Positions 15,900-26,626 are shown, counted from the first letter of the stretch. The stretch is DNA of 64,000 nt from an uncultured Sphingobacteriaceae bacterium (GCA_946887045.1 CAMPKC010000014.1:27719-91718); one strand, 5' to 3'. The notes: generated from the letters alone by a model not told the origin. Numbers and translations are program-made.

Positions 15900-18749
15900 A
15901 TGAACCGATTGCTGTTGCTCAGCTTGCTGTGCGTCTCTACTGTAAATGTTTTACTCGCAAAGCCTTTGTCCTATATTAAGGAAAAAGATGGGGTTACTGT
16001 TTTCACAGACCCATTAATTACAGGAAAAAGTAATACGGTTAAACTGGAAGTTGTAGCAGATAATATTATACGGGTTATTGCTACACCAGGAAAAGAAAAG
16101 CCGGTAAAGAAAAGCCTCGTTACCGTATATACCCAAAAAACGGATTTAGTTTGGGATGTTACATCTTCAACAGAAAGCCTTATACTGAAAACAAAGAAAC
16201 TTATCGCTACTGTTAATCTGAAAACCGGAGTCGTAGACTTTCAGGATATTCAGGGCAGAAAAATCCTCGGAGAAAAACAGGTAGGCGGAAGGAGTTTTCA
16301 GCCTGTCGTGTTTGATGGCAAACGTCAATACAACATTGTTCAAACATTTCAAAGTACCAGTGACGATGCCTGGTATGGCTTGGGGCAGCATCAGGATGGT
16401 GTATTTAACTATAAAGGACAACAGGTTAATTTTTTTCAAAATAATACGGAAGTTGCTGTTCCTTTTTTAATCTCCAACAAAAATTATGGTATCCTTTGGG
16501 ATAATTATTCGCTTACAACCGCAGGTGATATCAGACCATTCCACCAACTTTCTTCACTAAAGCTTTTTTCCAAAAAGGTTGAGCCAGGATGGCTTAATGC
16601 TTCTTATGCTAACGATAAGAATAAACCCGGACAAGTCATTTGTGAGCGCGCCGAATCTAGTATTAATATGGAGTTTTTGGGCGAATCAAAGATTCAGCTT
16701 CCGAAAGAGTTCACACCGGGAACAGGCATAGTAACCTGGGAAGGTTCGCTTGCGAGTCACCTTTCAGGACTACACCAGTTCAAGTTCATATTTGGTGGTA
16801 CCATTAAAGTCTGGGCAAATGGTAAACTAGTTCTTGACCGTTGGCGCAAAGCCTGGAATCCCGCTCCCGCACTGCTTCCTCTACACCTGAAAAGTGGTGA
16901 GAAAATCCCTGTCCGCATTGAGTGGACACCTGAAGGAGATTCCTATCTGTCATTGAAATGGCAGGAGCCACTTTCAGAGGAGCAAAGGAATGCCTTTAGC
17001 TTTAGCTCGGAAGCCGGCCAGCAAGTAGATTATTATTTCATACATGGTAAAAATATGGACGAGGTGATTGGCGGGTACAGAGAACTAACAGGGAAGGCCG
17101 TTATCGTTCCCAAATGGGCATTGGGTTTTTGGCAAAGCCGTGAGCGATACAAAACTCAGGAAGAAATCCTGTCTACAGTTGCCGAATTCAGAAAACGAAG
17201 AATACCGCTTGACAATATTGTGTTGGACTGGAACTATTGGAGAGAAGCCGAGTGGGGAAGCCAGGAGTTTGATGAAACCCGGTTCCCTGCACCTGATAGT
17301 ATGATAAGTATTCTGCACAAAAAATATAATACGCAGATTATGATTTCGGTATGGCCGAAATTCTATGAAGGCATTCCAAGTTATAATGAATTTGATAAGA
17401 AAAACTGGCTGTATAAAAGAAGTATAGCCGACAGAGAAAGGGACTGGATTGGCAAAGGATATATTTCCACTTTTTATGACGCCTTCAACGAAAATGCACG
17501 AAAAGGGTTTTGGAACCTGATCAATAACAAAATTTATAGCAAGGGAATAGATGCCTGGTGGATGGATGCAAGTGAACCAGATATCGTGTCAAATGTCTCT
17601 CCTGAGCAGAGAAAATTGCAAATGACACCGACTGCTTTAGGAAGCGCTGCAGAATATCTGAATGCTTATCCTTTGCAAAATGCAAAAGGTATTTATGAGG
17701 GACAACGTTCAACAGATCCTGACAAGCGGGTATTTCTTTTAACCCGTTCAGGCTTTGCTGGCTCACAGCGTTATGCGGCAGCTATCTGGAGCGGAGATAT
17801 TGGTTCGACCTGGCATGATATGAAAACCCAGATATCGGCCGGACTTAATTTTTCTATGTCCGGACTTCCGTATTGGACTATGGATATCGGCGGCTTTGTG
17901 GTGCCGGAAAAATTTGAAAAACCAAATGCAGAAGATCTGGAGGAGTGGAGAGAGCTGATCACACGGTGGTCACAGTTTGGAGCCTTTGTTCCTTTGTTCC
18001 GCTCCCATGGACAGTTCCCTAGTCGTGAGGTGTTTAATACTGCACCCGAGACCCATCCCGCTTATCAAAGCTTTCTTTATTACGACAAATTACGCTATCG
18101 CTTAATGCCTTATATCTATTCGCTTGCCGGTGCCGCTTATCATGATAACTCTACGATTATGCGCGGACTACCGATGGACTTTGGTACAGATACGGCAGTG
18201 TTAAACATTGGTGATCAGTATATGTTCGGTTCTTCATTGCTGATAAACCCTGTTTATGAGCATAAGCAAACCAGGCGACAATTGTATTTGCCAAAATGTG
18301 CAGGCTGGTATGATCTATATACCGGAAAATGGCATGCGGGTTCGCAAAAGCTTATCGCTGATGCCCCTTACGAACGAATGCCTGTGTTTGTAAAAGCAGG
18401 TTCAATCATACCTTTCGGTCCCGAGTTGCAATACACTGCAGAAAAACTTGCCGATACAATTACTCTTAATATTTACACCGGAGCTGATGCCTCATTCAAT
18501 CTGTATGAAGATGAAGGAACCAATTACAACTACGAAAAAGGTGCTTTTGCCACCATCCCGATAAGTTATAATGAAGCAAGCAAAACAGTTACCATTGGCG
18601 CCCGTAAGGGCTCGTTCAACGGAATGTTGCAGAAGCGAATGTTTCGTATTAACCTGATTACGCCCAACAAAAGCAGACGTTTGGATTTTGATGCGAAGGG
18701 CGATAAGGAGATATTCTATACCGGTGAAAAACTAATTACAAAAATGTAA
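15900..18749 (+). CDS. GH31 family glycosidase, probable alpha-xylosidase, with PA14 domain
   Basis: A 949-residue exported enzyme (signal peptide 1-20). A GH31 N-terminal beta-domain is interrupted by a PA14-like insert (about 230-355), followed by the TIM barrel. The nucleophile is predicted as Asp556 in W-W-M-D-A-S-E-P and the acid/base as Asp633 in W-S-G-D-I. The PA14 insert and the D-A-S-E-P signature are features of xyloglucan alpha-xylosidases such as CjXyl31A and BoGH31A. It would remove the non-reducing-end alpha-1,6-xylose from xyloglucan oligosaccharides in the periplasm. It is the first intact gene of the locus, 20 bases before susC. Confidence 0.88.
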   Translation: MNRLLLLSLLCVSTVNVLLAKPLSYIKEKDGVTVFTDPLITGKSNTVKLEVVADNIIRVIATPGKEKPVKKSLVTVYTQKTDLVWDVTSSTESLILKTKKLIATVNLKTGVVDFQDIQGRKILGEKQVGGRSFQPVVFDGKRQYNIVQTFQSTSDDAWYGLGQHQDGVFNYKGQQVNFFQNNTEVAVPFLISNKNYGILWDNYSLTTAGDIRPFHQLSSLKLFSKKVEPGWLNASYANDKNKPGQVICERAESSINMEFLGESKIQLPKEFTPGTGIVTWEGSLASHLSGLHQFKFIFGGTIKVWANGKLVLDRWRKAWNPAPALLPLHLKSGEKIPVRIEWTPEGDSYLSLKWQEPLSEEQRNAFSFSSEAGQQVDYYFIHGKNMDEVIGGYRELTGKAVIVPKWALGFWQSRERYKTQEEILSTVAEFRKRRIPLDNIVLDWNYWREAEWGSQEFDETRFPAPDSMISILHKKYNTQIMISVWPKFYEGIPSYNEFDKKNWLYKRSIADRERDWIGKGYISTFYDAFNENARKGFWNLINNKIYSKGIDAWWMDASEPDIVSNVSPEQRKLQMTPTALGSAAEYLNAYPLQNAKGIYEGQRSTDPDKRVFLLTRSGFAGSQRYAAAIWSGDIGSTWHDMKTQISAGLNFSMSGLPYWTMDIGGFVVPEKFEKPNAEDLEEWRELITRWSQFGAFVPLFRSHGQFPSREVFNTAPETHPAYQSFLYYDKLRYRLMPYIYSLAGAAYHDNSTIMRGLPMDFGTDTAVLNIGDQYMFGSSLLINPVYEHKQTRRQLYLPKCAGWYDLYTGKWHAGSQKLIADAPYERMPVFVKAGSIIPFGPELQYTAEKLADTITLNIYTGADASFNLYEDEGTNYNYEKGAFATIPISYNEASKTVTIGARKGSFNGMLQKRMFRINLITPNKSRRLDFDAKGDKEIFYTGEKLITKM

Positions 18750-18769
18750 CCAAATTAAATAAACATAAT

Positions 18770-21700
18770 ATGATTCTAACTAAAACTATTCGTTTGCGAT
18801 TATTGCTGCTCTGGGGAAGTCTCTCCGTACTCCTATTCAGCACAAATACTTATGCACAGACAAGAAGGATTAGCGGTTCAGTTATAGAACAGCGAACCTC
18901 GGATCCGGTACCGGGGGCTGTTGTTACTGTAAAAAGCACAAAACGAGCCACAATTACGGATGCATCGGGTATGTTTACTATCGAGGCCTCAACCGGTGAT
19001 GTACTGGAGGTAGCAATGCTGGGGTTTCAGAAAACTGAAGTAGTTGTTGGTAGCAGCAATTCTGTAAAAGTGAAACTAACTGAAAGCTTTTCACAGTTAG
19101 CAGAAGTAGTAGTTAACATTGGCTATGGTACGGCAAAGAAAAAGGACCTTACTGGAGCCATAAGTTCCATTACAGGGGAGGATCTGAGAAAAACACAGCC
19201 TGTGACATTCGAGCAAGCACTACAAGGTAAAGTTCCTGGAGTCGTTGTTCAGCAGGCATCTGGGCAGCCAGGAGGGGCCGTTTCGGTGCAGATCCGCGGG
19301 ATAACGTCTTTTGGCGGTGGTGAACCAATGTACGTAATTGATGGTGTGATTGTGAGCAGCGCCGGTTCTGTAGGTACTGCAACATTAGTAGGTAATGGAC
19401 CAAATGCACCCGGTAATAACCCTTTGGCCGGCATTAATCCTTCCGATATTGAATCGGTTGATGTGTTAAAGGATGCATCCGCTACCGCTATCTATGGTTC
19501 ACAGGCTACAAACGGCGTGATTGTAATTACCACCAAAAGAGGAAAGGGGGCTACGCCCAGCATTTCTTATGAGGGCTATTCCGGCTTTCAGCAATTGCCA
19601 GCTAAGGTTCCGGTGATGAATTTGCGGGAATTTGCAACATTTATAAACGCCAGGAATACTGGTTTTGGCTGGGGCTTCGATAACAGGGAAGAATTTGTTA
19701 ACCCTAACTATTTAGGCGAAGGTACCGACTGGCAGGATGTGATGTTTAGAAATGCAATGCAGTCCAATCATTCCCTTACTTTAAGTGGAGCTGATGCCAG
19801 GACAAATTACCTTCTTTCTGGTTCCTATTTTAACCAGAATGGGATTGCCATCGGTTCTAATTTTAAGAGAGCTTCTTTCAGGCTTAATCTTGATAACAAG
19901 ACTACCGACTGGTTGAAAATTGGAACCAGCCTTCAATATGCGAATATTAAGGATAAAGTAACTACAAGCACTTCAAATGTTATCAGCACTGCGCTAAGCC
20001 AGACCCCCGATATTGCCGCTAGCAATCCTGATGGAAGCTGGGGCGGGGCCTATAACCCGGATGGCTGGGTGAACGCTATAGTAAACCCTTTTGCTATAGC
20101 CATGATCAATAAAGACGAAGCGGTACGAAACCAGGTATTCAGTAACACCTATGCAGAGGTATCTTTTACCAAAGGCCTGGTATTGAGAAATGAATTCTCT
20201 GCGAATTATTCCAGCGCCAACCAGGATCGCTTTTTTCCGACTTATACATTTGGGCGGATAGTAAATACGAATAACAGCGCTTCACTTAATTCCTCTCAAA
20301 ATTTGAGTACTACTATACGAAACTACCTGACCTATTCGCATGTATTTAAAACCAAATACAATGTGAATGTAATGACTGGGCACGAGGCGCAGTTGAGCCG
20401 GGGCGAGAGCGCAAGCGCTAGCCGTAATACCTTCCCATCAAATAATGTTCAGGCTGTTAGTAGTGGAGACCCTCTTACGGCTGAAAATACCGGTACAAAA
20501 AATCACAATTCTCAGGAATCGTATTTTGGCCGTTTAAATCTGGGGCTTAGCGACAAATACCAGCTTACAGGTAACCTGCGTTTCGACGGTACTTCGAAAT
20601 TTGATCCTTCAGACCGTTGGATAACCACTTACTCGGGGGCTTTTGCATGGAAACTCCATAATGAGGAGTTTCTGAAAGGAGTAAAGAGCATCAATGAACT
20701 GAAATTGCGTGTAGGCTATGGTTTAACGAATAACCAGAACGTAAGGGATTATGCCTATACGGCTACGCTTGGAACACAGGCCACCGCCTTATCAGGTATT
20801 GCCCAGCTTACCGAAAACGTTGCCAACAAAAAGGCAAAATGGGAAACTACTAAAAATGTTAACATTGGTTTAGATGGTAATATGTTTAACTGGCGCCTCA
20901 ATTTCGGTGTTGATGTGTATAACCGCCGTACAGACGACCTTTTGATGCAGGTGCCTTTGCCAGTGTATTCAGGAACTGCTATCGGATATTCTCCAGGGTC
21001 CTTAGCCGCTCCCTATGTAAATGTGGGGTCGATGAACAACAAAGGTATCGAGTTCAGGATAGGATCTACCAATATCAAGAGTAAGAACTTTACCTGGAGA
21101 ACCGATGTGAACATGTCGCATAATATCAATAAAGTTTTGAAACTGAATTCCGAGGGCGCATCATTAAACGGGCGGTATAGTAAAACGGTTGTAGGCAGGT
21201 CAATAGGTGAATTTTATGGCTATATGATCGATGGAGGTGTTTATGCCACTTTAGAGGAGCTTGAAGATCATCCCATCGTGGTCAGAAACGGCGAAAAACA
21301 GAAAATTGGTCCTAACGGCGGTAAAATTTGGTTAGGCGATCTGAAGTTTAAGGATAAGAACGGGGATGGTATCATTGATGAAGACGACCAGTATTTTCTT
21401 GGATCGCCAATGCCTAAGTTTCAAATGGGTTTAGGCAATAGCGTTACTTACAAAAATTTCGATTTCTACGTCTTTCTCAATGCCAATATCGGGAACAAAG
21501 TATTTAATCAAATGCGCGTTCAGGGGGAAAATCCCGGTACAAGTTTCGGATACCTGAAAAACCTTAACAACTTTGCGAAGTTCGAAAAGACTGATCCATC
21601 CTTACCTGACATAAACCCCAATAGGTTATATGATCCTCAAAATCCAACAGACAGGGAAATACTTAATAACTATTATGTAACTAACCCTACTACAAGGATC

Positions 21701-22009
21701 CCAGGTATAAGAAATGACAATACCAATGATAATAACAGGTTTTCAGACAGATATATCGAAGATGGTTCTTACCTGAAATGTAAAACAATTGTATTAGGCT
21801 ACACGCTTCCTGGTAAACTGACCGATAAAGCTCATATCAATTCTTTGAGACTTTATGTAAACGTATCTAATGCCTTTGTGATCACCAAATACTCGGGCAT
21901 GGATCCTGAAATTGGATCATGGGACCCCTTAAATGCAGGTGTTGATGGAGGGTATTATCCTCAGCCTCGAGTATTCACATTTGGCGCCAATATTAAATTA
22001 ACCAAATAG
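18770..22009 (+). CDS. SusC/RagA family TonB-linked outer-membrane transporter
   Basis: A 1079-residue protein with signal peptide (about 1-30), a CarboxypepD_reg-like domain (about 32-115), the SusC box after it (V-V-N-I-G-Y-G-T), a plug (about 120-230 with V-Q-I-R-G and M-Y-V-I-D-G-V) and a large barrel. The late K-D-K-N-G-D-G-I-I-D-E-D-D calcium-loop-like motif is usual in SusC proteins. It imports oligosaccharides across the outer membrane with the SusD lid encoded 22 bases downstream. The specificity for xyloglucan fragments is inferred from the enzymes around it. Confidence 0.95.
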   Translation: MILTKTIRLRLLLLWGSLSVLLFSTNTYAQTRRISGSVIEQRTSDPVPGAVVTVKSTKRATITDASGMFTIEASTGDVLEVAMLGFQKTEVVVGSSNSVKVKLTESFSQLAEVVVNIGYGTAKKKDLTGAISSITGEDLRKTQPVTFEQALQGKVPGVVVQQASGQPGGAVSVQIRGITSFGGGEPMYVIDGVIVSSAGSVGTATLVGNGPNAPGNNPLAGINPSDIESVDVLKDASATAIYGSQATNGVIVITTKRGKGATPSISYEGYSGFQQLPAKVPVMNLREFATFINARNTGFGWGFDNREEFVNPNYLGEGTDWQDVMFRNAMQSNHSLTLSGADARTNYLLSGSYFNQNGIAIGSNFKRASFRLNLDNKTTDWLKIGTSLQYANIKDKVTTSTSNVISTALSQTPDIAASNPDGSWGGAYNPDGWVNAIVNPFAIAMINKDEAVRNQVFSNTYAEVSFTKGLVLRNEFSANYSSANQDRFFPTYTFGRIVNTNNSASLNSSQNLSTTIRNYLTYSHVFKTKYNVNVMTGHEAQLSRGESASASRNTFPSNNVQAVSSGDPLTAENTGTKNHNSQESYFGRLNLGLSDKYQLTGNLRFDGTSKFDPSDRWITTYSGAFAWKLHNEEFLKGVKSINELKLRVGYGLTNNQNVRDYAYTATLGTQATALSGIAQLTENVANKKAKWETTKNVNIGLDGNMFNWRLNFGVDVYNRRTDDLLMQVPLPVYSGTAIGYSPGSLAAPYVNVGSMNNKGIEFRIGSTNIKSKNFTWRTDVNMSHNINKVLKLNSEGASLNGRYSKTVVGRSIGEFYGYMIDGGVYATLEELEDHPIVVRNGEKQKIGPNGGKIWLGDLKFKDKNGDGIIDEDDQYFLGSPMPKFQMGLGNSVTYKNFDFYVFLNANIGNKVFNQMRVQGENPGTSFGYLKNLNNFAKFEKTDPSLPDINPNRLYDPQNPTDREILNNYYVTNPTTRIPGIRNDNTNDNNRFSDRYIEDGSYLKCKTIVLGYTLPGKLTDKAHINSLRLYVNVSNAFVITKYSGMDPEIGSWDPLNAGVDGGYYPQPRVFTFGANIKLTK

Positions 22010-22031
22010 TCATCTGTCAATAAGATTAATT

Positions 22032-23633
22032 ATGAAGTCAATAACAAAAATATTTATCTCATCTCTTTGTGCTGTCCAGTTGCTGGTAGGTTGTTCAAAA
22101 GACTTTCTGGACAGGCCGCCTTTAACAAGCATAAGTGTTGACAATTTTTATCAGACCCCAGAAGATCTGCGACTGGCAACTGCTGCTTTATATGCCGGCA
22201 AACCATGGGCCGACTGGAATTATACGTGTTATTTACCGGTAGGAGAGGTGCTTAGCGGTAATATGGTGCTAGGCTATTGGGGCGATGCCGTGCAATTGAA
22301 CAATTTTGCTGTTACAGGTTTGAATGGTATTATGAACGCAAACTGGGCGGCGATGTACAGGGTTATTGCTCAGTGTAACGCAACGATCAATGCCATAGAA
22401 AAGAAAGCGCTTGCTTCCATTCCTGCTGCAAATAAGAACGCGGCTATTGCCGAAGCAAAATTTATACGGGGCTTTGCGTATTATAACCTGGCTGTTTTAT
22501 GGGGAGCCGTTCCGGTGATAGAAGATAATGAGACGCTTGTTTCTTCACCTTTGCTTAACAGAATTAAAGTAGAGGATGTTTACCAGTTTGTGACCAATGA
22601 TTTAACCTTTGCGGCACAGCACCTACCGGCAAAAGATGCGACCGGAAGGCTAACCACCTGGTCGGCACAGGGTATGTTGGGCAAGGTATACCTAACCCGC
22701 TCGGGTCTGAATCAAAGTGGGGGTATGCGCAACCAGGCACTTTTAGACAGCGCAGTAAAATATGCCGGTAATGTGTGTAAAAAAAGCGGACTGGAATTGC
22801 TTTCAAATTATGCCGATCTGTTTAAAACCCAATTTAACGACAATCCGGAATCTTTATTCGCATTGCAATGGGTTGCTGGTGGTGGCTGGTTAGAGGGAAA
22901 TATGTTGCAGATCTATTCTCCCGGAGGTGCCGAAATATCCGCCAATGGGTCTGCGGGTTGGTTTGGTATACGTCCTACTATGGATATGTATAAGCAGTAC
23001 GATTCGAAAGATTCAATCAGGCGTAAAGCAACCTTTATGCTGAACGGTGATTATTACCCTGAACTGAATTCTGCAGGCGGAGGCTTTACGTTCAAATCGA
23101 ATTCCGGCCTGAAGAAGCATATTATAGGTACGAACAAAGACAACAATTCACCTAAAATGAACCTGACCGGATCTGCCGAACATAATTCATTATTAAGGCT
23201 TGCTGATGTGTACCTAATCTATGCCGAAGCAATACTTGGTAACAGCAGTTCCACAACTAACGCTGACGCTCTTTTGTACTTCAATAAGGTGCGTAAGAGA
23301 GCTGGCCTTCAAGAACTGAGCTCATTGAATATGGATATCCTGATTAAAGAAAGAAGGGTTGAGCTTGCCGGCGAAGGACAGTATTGGATTGACCTGGTAA
23401 GACTTTCATACTACAATTCGGCAAAGGCTATACAATTGCTTGGTGATGACGGTACTGACACGGCGATTACTAAACGGGTTCCGTTCACCTATAGTAGTAA
23501 TGGGGTTGTAACACCAGAGAGTCCGTTCGGAGAAATAGCGCCGCCTACTATCGGTACGTTTACTTTCCCTCTTCCATCTGCCGAAATTACGGCGAACCCG
23601 AAACTGTTAGAGGCACCAGTATCCTATTATTAA
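22032..23633 (+). CDS. SusD/RagB family surface lipoprotein
   Basis: A 533-residue lipoprotein with lipobox ending at Cys21 (L-V-G-C-S-K-D). It shows the SusD hallmarks: F-L-D-R-P-P near the mature N-terminus, the A-x-A-x-F-I-R-G-F-A-Y-Y-N-L tetratricopeptide segment, L-A-D-V-Y-L-I-Y-A-E-A and the C-terminal K-E-R-R-V-E-L-A-G-E-G-x-Y-W-x-D-L-V-R. It closes over the SusC barrel and captures glycan at the cell surface. Confidence 0.95.
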   Translation: MKSITKIFISSLCAVQLLVGCSKDFLDRPPLTSISVDNFYQTPEDLRLATAALYAGKPWADWNYTCYLPVGEVLSGNMVLGYWGDAVQLNNFAVTGLNGIMNANWAAMYRVIAQCNATINAIEKKALASIPAANKNAAIAEAKFIRGFAYYNLAVLWGAVPVIEDNETLVSSPLLNRIKVEDVYQFVTNDLTFAAQHLPAKDATGRLTTWSAQGMLGKVYLTRSGLNQSGGMRNQALLDSAVKYAGNVCKKSGLELLSNYADLFKTQFNDNPESLFALQWVAGGGWLEGNMLQIYSPGGAEISANGSAGWFGIRPTMDMYKQYDSKDSIRRKATFMLNGDYYPELNSAGGGFTFKSNSGLKKHIIGTNKDNNSPKMNLTGSAEHNSLLRLADVYLIYAEAILGNSSSTTNADALLYFNKVRKRAGLQELSSLNMDILIKERRVELAGEGQYWIDLVRLSYYNSAKAIQLLGDDGTDTAITKRVPFTYSSNGVVTPESPFGEIAPPTIGTFTFPLPSAEITANPKLLEAPVSYY

Positions 23634-23664
23634 TCCAAATTATTTATTCTTTGAATAATAAAAT

Positions 23665-24867
23665 ATGAAAAAGCTGCTATACAAGACTAATAACTATTTA
23701 TTACTTGTTTTACTTGCAACAACAATATTCTTTTTACAACAGAGCTGTAAAAAAGATGAATCATCGTCTGCAGCACCTGTTATTACCGGCGTACGCTACT
23801 ATGTAGCCAGCCCGGGCGACTCACTTATAACTTCAGTGGGTACTGGGAAATGGGTGGTTATTTCTGGCCGTAATTTAAAAGGCGCTCTTCAAATTTATTT
23901 TGATGGCGTAAAGGGCACTTTTACTGAAAGCTTGTTTTCTGATACCAGTGCAATAGTATTAATGCCTTCAGTGATTTCCTTTCCTTTGGTAGAAGATTCT
24001 CAGCTTAATACCATACGTTACGTAACTACGCATGGAGAAACCACGTTTTCATTTCCTATTGTAGCTCCAGCACCTACAATTTCAGGAATCTCTAACGAAA
24101 GTGCCAACCCCGGCGATTCTGTGAAAATTAATGGATTTAACTTTTTCTTTATTAAGAATGTTAAATATGCGGGCGTAGACATTACCAATTATAAGGGAGC
24201 CGATGATGGGACCTCTATTAGTTTGGTGGTGCCTCAAGATGCCACAGTCGGACCTGTTACCGTTACTACAAATTCAGGAACAGTAACCACAGTTTACAAT
24301 GTGCATGATTACGTTACCGGGGTATTGAATAATAATGATGGTATAAACAAATATGCCTGGGGGGTAGCAACATCTGATAATTCAGTTGATTTTCCAGGAA
24401 ACAACGGAAAGTATAGTGTGTTTAATGTTTCGAATTTGGGGGCACCGAATACTAATTGGTGGGAGCGGTCAATCAACCTGAACGCAGGACAATGGATACC
24501 AGTGGACAAATTGCAGGATACATTAGGTAACTATGCGGTTAAATTCGAAATTTTTGTTAAAAAGCCTTGGGTTAACGGCTCCATCCAAATCGTGAAGGAC
24601 TATAGTTGGGCTTATACTGCTCTTTATCGTCCATGGAAAAATAGCGATGGTTCGATTGTTCCGTTTACAACAAAAGGATGGCAAACCGTTACGATTCCAT
24701 TGTCGGATTTTGTAACAGACAAGGGCATGCCTGCTTCAAAATTGACGGATGTAGTAGGCGCAAGTGGAGCTGGCGGTACAATGATTGGGTTTATAAATGA
24801 TGGCTCAACCATAGTTGCCAATTTCGAAGCCGCTATCGATAATATAAGGGTAGTGAAATTTAAATAA
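23665..24867 (+). CDS. Surface glycan-binding lipoprotein with IPT/TIG domains (SGBP-B-like)
   Basis: A 400-residue lipoprotein (Cys28 in Q-Q-S-C-K-K-D). Two IPT/TIG immunoglobulin-like domains occupy about 37-130 and 132-218, the second opening with I-S-G-I-S-N-E-S-A-N-P-G-D. The remaining 180 residues form a carbohydrate-binding beta-sandwich with several exposed aromatics (N-W-W-E-R, G-Q-W-I-P, Y-S-W-A). The order after susC and susD and the layout match SGBP-B of the Bacteroides ovatus xyloglucan locus, whose C-terminal domain binds xyloglucan. A terminator follows. Confidence 0.85.
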   Translation: MKKLLYKTNNYLLLVLLATTIFFLQQSCKKDESSSAAPVITGVRYYVASPGDSLITSVGTGKWVVISGRNLKGALQIYFDGVKGTFTESLFSDTSAIVLMPSVISFPLVEDSQLNTIRYVTTHGETTFSFPIVAPAPTISGISNESANPGDSVKINGFNFFFIKNVKYAGVDITNYKGADDGTSISLVVPQDATVGPVTVTTNSGTVTTVYNVHDYVTGVLNNNDGINKYAWGVATSDNSVDFPGNNGKYSVFNVSNLGAPNTNWWERSINLNAGQWIPVDKLQDTLGNYAVKFEIFVKKPWVNGSIQIVKDYSWAYTALYRPWKNSDGSIVPFTTKGWQTVTIPLSDFVTDKGMPASKLTDVVGASGAGGTMIGFINDGSTIVANFEAAIDNIRVVKFK

Positions 24868-24876
24868 CCACCTAAA

Positions 24877-24907
24877 CAGGGCCATTAATTAAAGGCCCTG
24901 TTTTTTA
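24877..24907 (+). terminator. Terminator between the binding-protein gene and GH5
   Basis: A 7-base stem CAGGGCC/GGCCCTG (24877-24883 with 24894-24900), a 10-base A/T loop and six T. It ends or attenuates the GH31-susCD-binding-protein unit ten bases after its stop codon. The remaining 212 bases before GH5 hold no gene. Confidence 0.8.
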
Positions 24908-25119
24908 AACTGTTTAAGATGCGAAAGTAGAGGTGTTCACAGCTCAGTTGCACTAAAGGTAAACGAGGTTGGAACTAGAGCACATCCACTTAATAATCTT
25001 GATTGATTTCAATTAATTGGTTTCCAGGCTGTTGTAGCGCGAATAAATCTATTCTTATCAGTTTCCGGCTGTGAGGAAATCACCTGCTGTGTAGTTAGAT
25101 AGGATTTAAGTAAGAGAAA

Positions 25120-26583
25120 ATGAGTTATTTACAAAAAATAAAAGGGCAACGTTCGATTTTGTGTATGATGTTGCTTTCCGCAATGCTTTTTTCTTTCTGT
25201 AAAAAGAAAGAGGTTGCCCAACCAGAGCTTAACGTTTCTTTGTCGGAGGTTTCTTTTCAACCAGAAGAGGGTCAGGCTGATTTAACAATTGTCAGTAATG
25301 GTAACTGGACTATTAGTAATTCTGCTTCTTCATGGTTGAAGTTAAGTAAAACTGCTGGTGACGGTGGTAATACAACCTTAAAACTTACGGTAACACCTAA
25401 TAGCACCGGACTTACCCGCTCGGTTACATTGGTTATAAATTCAGGCAGCCAGGCCCGACGGGTTAAAGTTTCGCAAATCAGTACATTATTTCCGTCCTAT
25501 AACACATCACCGCAAGCTCCTGATTCGATAGGAATGAGTACAGCTGTGCAACTGGCTGCCAAATTCAAATTGGGATGGAATATTGGTAATACACTGGAAG
25601 CTACCGGAGGTGAAACCAGTTGGGGTAATCCATTAATCACAGAGTCGTATGTGAAAGCTGTAAAGCAATTAGGTTTTACCGCTATTCGTTTACCATGCGC
25701 ATGGAATCTTCATCTTGACAACAAAGCTAATGCACACATAAATCAGGAATGGATGAAGAGAGTTAAAGAGGTTGTTGGTTATTGCGTTAATAATAACTTG
25801 TATGTTATGCTGAATATTCATTGGGATGGCGGATGGCTGGAAAATAACGTTACCAAACTAAAGCAGGATTCTGTCAATGCTAAACAAAAGGCATTATGGG
25901 AGCAAATTGCTACCGCTATGCGTGATTTTGACGAACACCTGATCTTTGCCAGCGCTAATGAACCGGCAGCTCATAGTGTTAAGGAGGTGGCAGTCTTAGC
26001 CTCATATCACCAGACGTTCGTTACGGCTGTTCGCTCTACAGGTGGAAAAAACAGTCACCGCGTTCTTATCGTTCAAGGTCCAAATACAAATCCGGGAGTG
26101 ACATTTGATTTGATGAACACGCTTCCTAAAGACCCCACGGCTAATCGCCTGATGGTTGAAGTGCATAACTATGCGCCATCACAGTTCTGTTTCGGGAACA
26201 AAGACGAGACCTGGGGTAAAATGATTTACTACTGGGGTAACGGCTATCATTCAACCATTGAACCTGACCGTAACGCTACATACCAAGAAGAGGACGTCAT
26301 ACTCGCTGATTACAACATGATGAAAACTAAATTTGTGGATAAAGGGATACCGGTTATAATGGGTGAATATGGCGCTTACAGGCGTGATAATACCGCTAAT
26401 GTTCCCAAGGATTTGGCCCTGCATAACGCTTCGGTGGATTATTGGATAACCTTTACAACCAAAGAAGCATTAGCCCGTGGCATTAAACCTTTTTGGTGGG
26501 ATATTGGTGCTGCTTTGGACAGGAGCAACTTTACAGTAAAAGATCAGCGTACGATTGATGCCCTTCTTGAGGGAGGTAAATAA
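25120..26583 (+). CDS. GH5 endo-glucanase / xyloglucanase lipoprotein with BACON domain
   Basis: A 487-residue surface enzyme. The lipobox ends at Cys27 (F-S-F-C-K-K-K). A BACON domain occupies about 37-121 (N-G-N-W-T-I, S-S-W-L-K-L-S). The GH5 barrel follows, with L-G-W-N-I-G-N-T-L-E-A, acid/base Glu281 in S-A-N-E-P-A and nucleophile Glu416 in M-G-E-Y-G-A. The architecture is that of BoGH5A, the endo-xyloglucanase of the B. ovatus locus; BACON acts mainly as a spacer from the membrane. It should make the first backbone cut outside the cell. It lies after a terminator and a 212-base leader, so it may have its own promoter. Confidence 0.88.
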   Translation: MSYLQKIKGQRSILCMMLLSAMLFSFCKKKEVAQPELNVSLSEVSFQPEEGQADLTIVSNGNWTISNSASSWLKLSKTAGDGGNTTLKLTVTPNSTGLTRSVTLVINSGSQARRVKVSQISTLFPSYNTSPQAPDSIGMSTAVQLAAKFKLGWNIGNTLEATGGETSWGNPLITESYVKAVKQLGFTAIRLPCAWNLHLDNKANAHINQEWMKRVKEVVGYCVNNNLYVMLNIHWDGGWLENNVTKLKQDSVNAKQKALWEQIATAMRDFDEHLIFASANEPAAHSVKEVAVLASYHQTFVTAVRSTGGKNSHRVLIVQGPNTNPGVTFDLMNTLPKDPTANRLMVEVHNYAPSQFCFGNKDETWGKMIYYWGNGYHSTIEPDRNATYQEEDVILADYNMMKTKFVDKGIPVIMGEYGAYRRDNTANVPKDLALHNASVDYWITFTTKEALARGIKPFWWDIGAALDRSNFTVKDQRTIDALLEGGK

Positions 26584-26626
26584 AACAGGGAAGGAACTAC
26601 AATGTCAACTGACTTATAAAATGATT

